Assembly (NCBI GenBank): GCA_963575745.1
Contig: CAUYUJ010009369.1
Location: 277,001 to 341,000, forward strand
Source: Prorocentrum cordatum
Lineage: Eukaryota > Sar > Dinophyceae > Prorocentrales > Prorocentraceae
Length of the DNA stretch: 64,000 nt
Direction: 5' to 3'
This document shows, one piece after another, positions 13,256 to 22,738 of the stretch; the stretch's first letter is position 1, and each line of letters starts with the position of its first letter. Under the pieces are notes generated by a model that worked only from the letters and a program-made list of their open reading frames with translations, did not search any database and had not been told where the DNA came from. Both the position numbers and the translations under genes were made by a program.

Positions 13256-13430
13256 CTCCTCCTCTTCCTCTTCCTCCTCCTCTTCTTCCTCCTCCTCCTC
13301 CTCCTCCTCCTCCTCCTCCTCCTCCTCCTCCTCCTCCCCCTCCCCCTCCTGCTGCATAACTCTTCCTCCTCCTCCTCCTCCTCCTCCTCCTCCTCCTCCT
13401 CCTCCTCCTCTTTCTTCTTCTCCCCCCCCC
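13256..13430 (+). repeat. CCT microsatellite tract
   Basis: Nearly pure TCC repeats interrupted once by CTGCTGCATAAC. On the plus strand this would make a strong polypyrimidine tract. No clear flanking direct repeat or neighbouring exon could be read, so a role as intron core is not supported at this copy. Confidence 0.85.
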
Positions 13431-13789
13431 TCCCCCGCAACTGCGTCGGTTTGGGAAAGCCAGCTGGAAATAGTATGCATCCTCTGACCTCTACTGAGCT
13501 TCTCCTTCTCGGTGCCGTCGTTCTCCACCACCCTTCCTCCCAACGGTTCCCCTCACCCGTGCCACTGGTGTCGGGCGTTGGCAGAACTGGGCCTAGTAGG
13601 ACCTGGTTCAATGATGTGTTCTGGGGACGCACCCCCGGCCCCGCTCCACTAACCGGAACTGCCGTAACCCGAACAAACACCACCCACGGCAAACCTGGTT
13701 TTGTGATTCTGGCCCATTCAGGGGCTCTGGGGCCATACCACTAACCGTGTCCCCTTACCTGGGGTCCTGGTCATACCCGATGGTGGGGC

Positions 13790-14745
13790 TACTGGAGTGG
13801 GGGCGCGCCGTCCCCTCAGAACTCCGCTGGCCCAGCGGGCCAGAGGCGCGCTGAGCTCTCCAGCTACTGCTCTACAACTGTTCTGCTCCGCGCGCGAGCG
13901 CGGAGCGGCCCCCGGGGGTCCCCGGGCGGAAAGTGCCCCCCGGGCAGGTCCCGGGAGACTCGGGCCAGAGATGTTTTTGTTCCTCCAGGGCGCCGCCCTC
14001 GAGGCCACCCAGAGAGCTCCAAGAAAGGCCAAGAGGCCGTCAAGAGCCCCTCAAGATGATGCAAGAGAGCTCCGAGATGCCACAATATCGCTCCAAGACG
14101 CTCAAGATGGCCCTCACACGGCCCAAGAGGCCTCCAAGAAAACTCTCGAGAGGGCCCCAAGAGGCAACATTCGTTGCTTTTCCTTAGGTTTTGGAAAGAT
14201 TTTGGCTTTTTCACTTTGCTTTCCGACACCCCAAGACGGCCCAAGAGGCACCCAAAACCGCCCCAAGAGGGCCCACGAGGCCACCAAGAGTGTCCCAAGA
14301 CGGCCCAAGAGGGCTCCAAGACGGCCCAAAAGGCCTCCAAGACGGCCCAAGAAGGCCCGAAGAACGCCCCAAGAGAGGTCCAAGGGTGGGTACACAAAAA
14401 AAAATTGGAGCCCTCGGCCCCAAGAAGCTCCCAGGAGTCCCCAAGAGGCCCTAAGAGGGTTCCAAGAGGCCCCCACAGGCCCTCAGCAGGCCCCCAAGAG
14501 GCCCCCAAGCGGCCCCAGGAGGCCACCCAAATGCCCCCCCGAACAAGCACGCAAGTGCCAACGACCCGACGCGTGTAAGAGTCCCCAGAGAGGCCACCAA
14601 GAGGCCTCCCGAAAGAGTCCCCATCGGCACAATGCTTCCGGACGGCCCGCGACGCGTTCGAGACCCCCCCAGCGGCGACCAAGAAGCCTCCGGAGAGAGC
14701 CCCCGTATAAGCAAGAATCCATCATTCCCTCTGGGCCAGCGGAAC
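13790..14745. repeat. Composite repeat unit around CCCAAGAGG array
   Basis: The block starts with CTCCGCTGGCCCAGCGGGCC and ends with a reverse-complement relative (TGGGCCAGCGGAACT, about 14735), suggesting terminal inverted repeats. Internally it shares a colinear order with 24020-25080: GGCCAGAG leader, GGGGGTCCCC, GGTCCC...TTCCTCC, CCCAAGAGG array, a short TTTTGGAAAGATTTTGGC core (about 14190), then array again. The minus strand stays open for over 250 codons in both blocks, but the repeat is stop-poor in every frame. Confidence 0.6.
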
Positions 14746-14967
14746 TGGCCATCGCTAGGACGTCCATTTCCTGTGTCTTTTTCGGTTTCGTGCATGGTTT
14801 TTTCGCCAAGTGGTCAAGGATGCTCCTCGATGGTCCTCGCGGAAGGAAAAATGCACACGTCCGAGCGATGCCAAGGGAAGGAGCGAAGCGACTCCATAAC
14901 AGTGCCGGCGAACGCCAGGCGCGGTCTGGCGCGGCCTCCCAGGAGGGGCAGGCGGCACTGGTGTCGA

Positions 14968-15060
14968 GTCGGGCGTGTCCCCCTACAGGAGGATTTTCAA
15001 CGAACAATGAAACATACTCCAAAATTATCCTGGCGAAAAACCCAACCATAAGCAATTGTT
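14968..15060 (+). mobile_element. Family A inverted-repeat element, left half
   Basis: Begins with the family A terminal repeat GTCGGGCGTGTCCCCCTAC and continues with the typical A-rich interior (ACATACTCCAAAATTAT). The matching right half lies at 17905-18018 in the correct orientation. The element therefore appears to have been split by insertion or growth of the satellite that fills 15061-17800. Confidence 0.7.
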
Positions 15061-17800
15061 CGTAACGCGTTGTGGGTGCCCCTTTCGGTGGGGCTCCCTA
15101 TGGGGCCACGAAGCGCTGCTTTGGGCCGGGGAACCGCTTTCGAACTGCGCCACTGGGGCGGGCCTTCGGTGGAGCTCCCTATGGGGCCACGGAGCGCCGC
15201 CCTGGGCGGGGGAACCGCATGCGAACTGCGCCACTGGGGCCTTCGGTGGAGCTCCCTATGGGGCCACGAAGCGCTGCCCTGGGTGGGGGAACCGCATGCG
15301 AACTGCGCCACGGGTGCCTTCGGTGGAGCTCCCTATGGGGCCACGAAGCGCTGCCCTGGGTGGGGGAACTCCATGCGAACTGCGCCACTGGGACGAAGCG
15401 CTGCCCTGAGTGGGAGAACCGCATGCGAACTGCGCCACTGGGGCCTTCGGTGGAACTCCCTATGGGGCCACGGGTACGGGAGCCGCATGCGAACTGCGCC
15501 ACTGGGGCCTTCGGTGGAGCTCCTTATGGGGCCACGAAGCGCTGCCTTGGGTGGGGGAGCCGCATGCGAACTGCGCCACTGGGGCCTTCGGTGGATCTCC
15601 CTATGGGGCGGGGGAACGCATTGGGAAAGCAACCGCTGGGGCTTTCGGTTGGAGCTCCCTACGGGTCCACGAAAAGCTGCCCTGGGTGGGGGAACCGCAT
15701 GCGAACTGCGCCACTGGGGCCTTCGGTGGAGCTCCCTATGGGGCCACGAAGCGCTGCCCTGGGCGGGGGAACGCATTGGGAAAGCAACCACTGGGGCTTT
15801 CGGTTGAGCTCCCTACGGGTCCACGAAAAGCTGCCCTGGGTGGGGGAACCGCATGCGAACTGCGCCACTGGGGCCTTCGGTGGAGCTCCCTATGGGGCCA
15901 CGAAGCGCTGCCCTGGGCGGGGGAACGCATTGGGAAAGCAACCACTGGGGCCTTCGGTGGAGCTCCCTATGGGGCCACGAAGCGCTGCCCTGGGTTAGAT
16001 GTTCTTTAAAACGCTGGGAGCGTTTTTTTTCCGTGTTCAACTTCTGGCGTTGCGGTCGACCAAAACAGAACAAAAACGGTAACGCAAAACGTGCCCAAAA
16101 CGATGTGACCAGCACCAAAACGTAACAAAAACGGCGGGCGAAAACGCACACAAAACGGAGAACCAAAACAGAAAAAAACGGCACGGGCCTTGAGAGGTTC
16201 GTCTGCGCCAAGTGAAAACGGCAGGTGAAAACGATCAGACAACGGCAAGTGGAAACGATTAAAACACGGATCGCAAAACGAACCGAAAACGGCAAGGCGC
16301 AAATCCAAAACAGAAAAAAAAACGGCTCCCAAAACAGAAAAAAACGTCGATCTCCAAAACGAAAAAAAAAAAAACGTCCCCAGCGTTTTTAAAATCGGTG
16401 GGGGAACCGCATGCGAGAGCAGCCACTGTGGCCTTCTGTGGGGCTCCCTATGGGGCCACGAAGCGCTGCCCTGGGTGGGGGAACCGCATGCGAGAGCAGC
16501 CACTGTGGCCTTCGGTGGAGCTCCCTATGGGGCCACGAAGCGCTGCCCTGGGCGGGGGAACGCATTAGGAACGCAGCCACTGTGGCCTTCGGTGGAGCTT
16601 CTTATGGGGCCACGAAGCGCTGCCCTGGGCGGGGGAACCGCATGCGAGAGCAGCCACTGGGGCCTTCGGTGGAGCTCCATGTGAGGCCACGAGCCGCTGT
16701 CCTGGGTGGGGGAACCGCATGCGAATTGCGCCACTTGACCCTTCGGTGGAGCTCCCTATGGGGCCACGAAGCGCTGCCCTGGGTGGGGGAACCGCATGCG
16801 AACTGCGCCACTGGGGCCTTCGGTGGAGCTCCCTATGGAGCCACGAAACGCTGCCCTGGGCGGGAGAACCGCATGCGAACTGCGCCACGGGTGCCTTCGG
16901 TGGAGCTCCCTATGGGGCCACGAAGCGCTGCCCTGGGTAGGGGGAACCGCATGCGAACTGCGCCACTGGGGGCTTCGTTGGAGCTCCTTATGGGGCCACG
17001 CGTCGGTGCCCTGGGTGGGGGAAACGCACGCGACCCCCCCCCCCCCCCCCCACTGGGGCCTTCGGTGGAGCTCCCTATGGGGCCACGAAGCGCTGCCATG
17101 GGCAGGGGAACCGCGTGCGACCCCCCCCCACTGGGGCCTTCGGTGGAGCTCCCTACGGGGCCACGAAGCGCTGCCCTGGGTGGGGGAACCGCATGCGAAC
17201 TGCGCCACTGGGGCCTTCGGTGGAATTCCCTATGGGGCCACGAAGCGCTGCCCTGGATGGGGGAACCGCATGCGCACTGCTCCACGGGTGCCTTCGGTGG
17301 AGCTCCTTATGGGGCCGCGAAGCAGTGCCCAGGGCGGGGGAAACGCATGCGACCCCCGCCCAGAGGTGCTTTCGGTAAAACTCCCTATGGGGCCACGAAG
17401 CGCTGCCCTGGATGGGGGAACCGCATGCGAACTGCGCCACGGGTGCTTTCGGTGGAGCTCCATGTGGGGCTACGAAACGGTGCCCAGGGTGGGGGGAACC
17501 GCATGCGACCCCCGCCCAGCGGGGCCTTCGGTGGAGGTTCCTATGGGGCCACGAAGCGCTGCCCTGGGTGGGGGAGCCGCATGCGAACTCCCCCAGTGGG
17601 GCCTTCGGTGGAGCTCCCTATGGGGCCACGAAACGCTGCCCTGGGTGGGGGAACCCATGCGACTCCTCCCCCACTGGGGCCTTCGGTGGGGCTCCCTGTG
17701 GGGCCACGAAGCGTTGCGTTGGGTGGGGGAACCGCATGCGCCCCCCCCCCCCCCCCCCCCCATTGGGGCCTTCGGTGGAGCTCCTTATGGGGCTACGAAG
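15061..17800 (+). repeat. Satellite array of about 77-bp units
   Basis: Each unit reads approximately CTTCGGTGGAGCTCCC, TATGGGGCCACGAAGCGC, TGCCCTGGGTGGGGG, AACCGCATGCGAACTGCGCC, ACTGGGGC. Neighbouring units are highly similar. The unit is close to but not always a multiple of three, so long frames such as GAFGGAPYGATKRCPG shift from unit to unit and are not genes. Some units carry poly-C runs in place of GAACTGCGC (17030-17050, 17740-17760). The array is interrupted by a foldback element at 16004-16396. Confidence 0.92.
16004..16396. mobile_element. Foldback element inserted in the satellite
   Basis: Left end TTTAAAACGCTGGGAGCG and right end CCCCAGCGTTTTTAAAA are inverted copies of each other. 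The interior is rich in CAAAACG/AAAACGG phrases. It interrupts a 77-bp satellite unit after CTGCCCTGGGT, and the unit resumes at GGTGGGGGAACC. Only a few bases look duplicated at the junction. A similar AAACGG-rich inverted repeat occurs at 37185-37312. No coding capacity, so a non-autonomous element is inferred. Confidence 0.75.
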
Positions 17801-17904
17801 CGTGTGAGAGGTGTGCCGAGAGCAGAGGCAGGGAGGGGGGAGGAGGGAGGAGGGGGAGGATGAAGGAGAGACGCGGGGCACCGTTTCTTCAAAACGAGGA
17901 CCCG

Positions 17905-18018
17905 GCACCACAGGACGGTTGGGACATATTCCAACATGGTCAAACAATGCACAAAAATAGTCTCCGTACCATTTTTTGACTATTTTGAATATTCTTCCTG
18001 TAGGGGGACAGGCCCGAC
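17905..18018 (+). mobile_element. Family A inverted-repeat element, right half
   Basis: Contains the conserved TTTTTGACTATTTTGAATATT segment and ends with CCTGTAGGGGGACAGGCCCG, the family A right terminus. It complements the left half at 14968-15060. The satellite edge just before it (CTTCAAAACGAGGACC) resembles the edge of the diverged satellite at 22505. Confidence 0.7.
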
Positions 18019-18209
18019 TTAACACTGGTGCTATGTTCCCCCCACTGTGCTTAAGGGCCGCATCCCAAAAATAAATTCGAACACCTGGAAAATGTCAAAA
18101 CGGTCTCGAAACAGTGCCGGACGAGTGTCTCCCAGGGCCCGACAAGTGAAAACCACATACTATCGGCTCTTCTTTGGGGCTCGACATTCTTTCTGGTGGT
18201 CCAGGCTCA

Positions 18210-18925
18210 CGTAGGTTGGAACATCATAGCACCGGTGGGGCTGATGGAGCCGAAATCGCTGGATCCCCAATACATAACGAGGTTTGCCATTGCCATGCCA
18301 AGCGCGGTCAGGCAAGGCCCGCCGGGAAGGGCCGACGGCACCGTTGGCACTGGTGGGACGGGTGGAGTGCGAAGGGCGCTCTCCCTGACAGTTCATACTG
18401 TTTGCGAGAACCTGCAGCGGTCTGGCGCGGCCTCCGTGCAGGGGCAGACGGTATTGTTGGAACTGGCGGAATGGAAACGGCACGTTCCCTGATACATGGC
18501 ATGGTTTGTGAATGCCTGACGCGGTCTGGCGCGACCTCCTGGACGGGCAGACGGCGCCGTTGGGATTGGTGGAGTGGGAAATGCACGTCCCGTCACACAT
18601 AGCACAGTTTGCGGATGCCTGCGGTGGTCCAGCGCGGCCTCCTTGGAGGGACGGACGGCACCCCCGGGACTGGTGGAGCGGGGTAGGCACGACCCCTGAC
18701 AAACAGCCCTTTGGGCGGAGGTGGTTTACAGGGTTTCCTCGTCAAACTTTCCATCGTTCTCATTGGGGAAGGGCTTGCAACACTGTTCCCTGTTGGTCTC
18801 CCCTCCCCCCCGTGGTGCAATACGTGTGGTGCAAGCTGGGTGGTTAAAGTGTGTGGTGCAAACTATGTGGTGCCATGTGTGTTGAACAAGCCATGTGGTA
18901 CAAGCTATGCGGTGCCGTTCGCGTT
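18210..18925 (+). repeat. Tandem repeat of about 105-bp units
   Basis: About four diverged units run from 18270 to 18710, each with a GCGGTCTGGCGCGGCCTCC-like start, GGGCAGACGG, a GTTGG..TTGGTGGAGTGG middle, and CCTGAC...CATAGCA. From 18825 to 18925 a shorter repeat built on TGTGGTGCAAGCTATG follows. Open frames follow the repetition and give no recognisable protein. Confidence 0.7.
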
Positions 18926-19369
18926 GCCGGGCTTGAAGTTGTCAGCTCCAGTGCTCGCGCAATCATCCCACCCGCCCACCCGCAAGTTGATTCGCAAAAC
19001 CCATGCGGCGGCGATTGCCATGAATGCTTGGCGCTGGCTTGCAGGCTCGCGCGCAAAGCGGCCAACTAGCCTGGCGCAAGCCGACCCAGCCGCGGTGGAG
19101 CTGACTGCTGGCCATGTCCCAGCGCATCTCGCAGGCCGAACTGGCGCGCGGGCACTTCAGTGCGAGTCGGTGACTCGGGTGGGCGCGGTATCATGGTGAC
19201 GTCGACACCGACAAACACGATGATGATAATAGCGATGCTGGGGACGACGATGATGATGACGACGGCAAGGCCACTGACGGCGCTGATGCTGACCACGCCG
19301 ATGACGATCACGGTGTCCACGTGCCGGCGATGATTTCCGCCCCCCCCCCAAGGATTTTGGCATGCGCGC

Positions 19370-22320
19370 GGGGCTCCCTGTGTGGCCACGTAGCGCGGTA
19401 CTCGATGGGGGGGGCGCGTGCGGGCCGCGCAACTGGGAGCTTCGGTGGAGCTCCCGGTGAGACCACGAAACGCCGTACTAGGCGGGGGGAGACGCACGCG
19501 GGCTGCGCCACTGGGACCTCCAGTGGAGCTCCCTATGGGTCCACGAAGCGTTGTATCAAGGGGGCGTAAGACCCGGGTACAGGGGACTCGGAAATCCCCG
19601 ACGAGGTAGTCAAAAAAATGACTAGGCCGAGCCTGCATTTTGACGAGGCCTCCCGCTGCAGACATCCCACGAAACTCCTACTCGTCAAAATCCGAGTCGC
19701 GGTCGTCAAAAAACGATGGCGAACCCGAGTCCTGGCAAACCCGGGTCTTACGCTCCCCCGATTGTAGTGGGTTGAAGCTCCGCACGCAAGCCGCGCCACT
19801 TGGGCCTTTGGTAGAGACCTGCCTGGGGTCAAGGCGCAATTTAGTTGGTGGGGTATACGCATCCGAACTGCGCCACTGGGACCTCCAGTGGCGCTCCTCA
19901 TGGGGACACCAATCGAGGTGCTGGGTGTGGGAGGTCCGCATGTGGACCCTGCCACTGGGACCTTCGATGGGGCACCTTATGGGGTCACCAAGCGCTGTAC
20001 TGCGTGGGGGAGGCGCATGTGCACCCTACCACAGGGGCCTTCGGTGGAGCTCTCTCTGTGGCAACGAGACGCTGTACCGGGTCGGGGATGTGGGGCCGCG
20101 ACGCGTTGCACTGGGTGGGGGATCCGCACGTGAACACTGCCGCTGAGGCTTTCGGTGGAGCTCCCCACGGGGCCACGAATCGTGTCAGGGGTATGCCGAA
20201 AGGGGGGTCGAATCGCACGTGAACCCCGCCTCTGGGGCCTTCGGTGGAGCTCCTCACGGGGCCAGGAAACATGTGAAGGCTGTGCCGAAATTGAGGTGAA
20301 ACCGGATGCGAACCCTGCCGCTGGGGCCTTCGGTGGTGCTCCCTATGCGGCTACGGGGAATGTGAATGGCATGCCGGGATTGGGGGTGGGACCGCATGCG
20401 GACCCTACCGCTGGGGCCTTCGGTGTAGCTCCGTTTGGAACTGCGAAGCGTGTGAAGGGCATGCCGAGATTGGGGGTGGAACCGCATGCGGACCCTGCCA
20501 CTGGGGCCTTCGGTGGAGCTCCCTATGAGGCTACGGAACGTGTGAGGAGTGCGCTGAAATGGGGGCACGAAACGTGTGGGATGTGCGCCGAAACGCTGGA
20601 TGAAACTGCATGCGAACCCTTCCACTGGGGCCTTCCCTGGAACGCCCCATGGGGCTGCGAAGCGTGTGAAGGGCGTGCTGGGATGGGGGGTGGAACCGCA
20701 TGCGGACCTTCCGCTGGGGCCTTCGGTGGAGCTCCCCGTGGGGGCACGAAGCGTGTGAGGGGCGTGCCGAAACGGGGGTGGAGCCGCACCCGAACCCTGC
20801 CTCTGGGGCCTTCGGCGGAGTGAGTGGTGTACCGAAACGGGGGTGGAGTCACACCCGAACCCTGCCACTGGGGCCTTCGGAGGAGCTCCCTGTGGGGGCA
20901 CGAAGCGTATGAGTGGTGTACCGAAACGGGGGTGGAACCGCACCCGAACCCTGCCACTGGGGCCTTCGGCGGAGCTCCCTGTGGGGGCACGAAGCTTGTG
21001 AGGGTTGTACCGAAAGGGGGGTGGAGCCGCATGCGAACCCTGCCACTGGGACCTTCGGTGGAGCTTCCCATGGGGCCGCGAAACATGTGAAGGGTTTGCC
21101 GACATGGATATGCGGAGATCAGGGGATGCACGATGCTGACGATGGCGATGATCTCGCCCCCTTCTCCATGGGCCGCACCCAGTACGGCGCCCACACTCCT
21201 CGGGCCCTCGTGTCCCGTCTCGGGAGCAGCTTGAGACGTCTAGGATGTCATCGGGCCATCGTAGATGCTAGCTTGGAGGCATATTGGAGTCCATCTTACG
21301 CCACCCTGCTGTCCACGGCTTGTGGGCCATCTTGAGGCTAGCTTTGGGCGTGCTCGAGACCGTGTGGGAAACAACATGGATTATCCTGTCGGAAGATTCG
21401 ACAATATGAGGGTGCGGCTGCCGCAAGGCAGGTAGGACGAACGATGGGCAGCTCCTTGTAGGGCCACGAAACGTGTGAGGGGTGTGCCAGTTCGGGCGCG
21501 GGCACGCCATGCGGAAACAATAACTGAAGCATTCGGTGGAGCTCCCTATAAGGCCACGAAGCGTGCGAGGTGTGCGCCAGAATGGGGGGTTGAAACCTCA
21601 TGCTGACCCTGCCGCTGGGGCCTTCGGTGGAGCTCTGTGTGGGGCCACGAGACGTGTGAGGGGTGCGCCGAGATGATGGGGTAGCACTGCATGCGGACCC
21701 CGCCACTGGGGCCTTCGGTAGAGCTCTCAACGGGGCCACGAGATGTGTGAGGGGTGCGCCAGAATGGGTGGTGGAGCTGCATGCAGACCCTCCCGCTGGG
21801 GCCTCCCGTGGAGCTCCCTACTGGGTTACGAATCGTGTGAGGTGTGCGCCAAAATCGGGGGTGGAACTGCATGCTGACCCTAACACTGGGGCTCTTCAGT
21901 GGAGCTCCCCACAGGGCACGAAACGTGTGAGAGGTGCGCCGGAACAAGGGGTGCAACTGCGTGCGGACCCTGCCACCAGGGCCGTCGGTGGAGCTCCCAA
22001 CGGAGCCGCGAAACGTGTGAGGGGTGAGCCCAGATGGGGGATGGAACTGCGTGCGGACTCTGTGGGACCGCATGCGGACCGCGTCACTGGGGCCTTCGGT
22101 GGGCCCCCATGGGGCCATGCAACGTGTGCGGTGTGTGCCGAGAGGGGGAGGTGGAGCCGCACGTGAACCACGCCGCTGGGGCCTTCGGTGGTTCTCCCTG
22201 TGGGGCTACGAAGCGTGAGGGGTGTGCTGACCTGGGGGTGGAGCCGCGTGCGAACCCTGCCACTGAGGCCTTCGGTGGAGCTCCCTAAAGGGCCACAGCG
22301 CTTGTGAGGGGTGTCACGAA
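19370..22320 (+). repeat. Diverged relatives of the 77-bp satellite
   Basis: The phrase GGGGCCTTCGGTGGAGCTCC recurs every 75-90 bases with more divergence than in 15-17.8 kb. Later units carry a GCGAAGCGTGTGAGGGGTGTG spacer in place of the CTGCCCTGGG segment, so this is a related subfamily. Interruptions occur at 19575-19790 (unrelated sequence containing GTCAAAAAA and its inverted form) and 21100-21440 (GAT-rich stretch and unrelated sequence). The array probably expanded in stages, with the younger uniform block upstream. Confidence 0.8.
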
Positions 22321-22738
22321 ATCGACGTGCAGAGAGCAGAGGCATGTGGCGATGGCGATCATGATGACGATGCTGATGAGCGTGACAGTGGTGATGACAG
22401 CATGCGGAGGTCAGAGGAACGCAAGGGAGGAAGAGGCACGGTAGGAGGAGGGAGGAGGGGGAGGAGGTGTGAGAGGAGGAGGAGAGGAGACACCGGGCGC
22501 TGTCTCTTCAAAACGAGGAACCAAACCACTGGGGTTATTTTGCTGTGAAATCTTCCGAAGAAATTGCCTGGCAAGTGAAAACCAACCTATTTGAAGACGA
22601 TGAAGGTATCGACTGTGCTCCCCCCTTCCAGGCTTTTTCTTGGAACACTTGCCTTGTCCCACCCTCCCCAATGCTTCGCAATTATATGCCGAGAGGGCCG
22701 CCGGGGCAAACAAAGCGTCTTGGCACTCCATGCGCAAA

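Noticed and set aside
15070-17979. Long plus-strand frames with GAFGGAPYGATKRCPG-type repeats
   Set aside because: The 77-bp satellite unit is stop-poor in all frames and shifts frame between units. No conserved frame is maintained.
15061-22320. CRISPR-like regular repeats
   Set aside because: Units are directly contiguous satellites with no unique spacers, and the window is eukaryotic.
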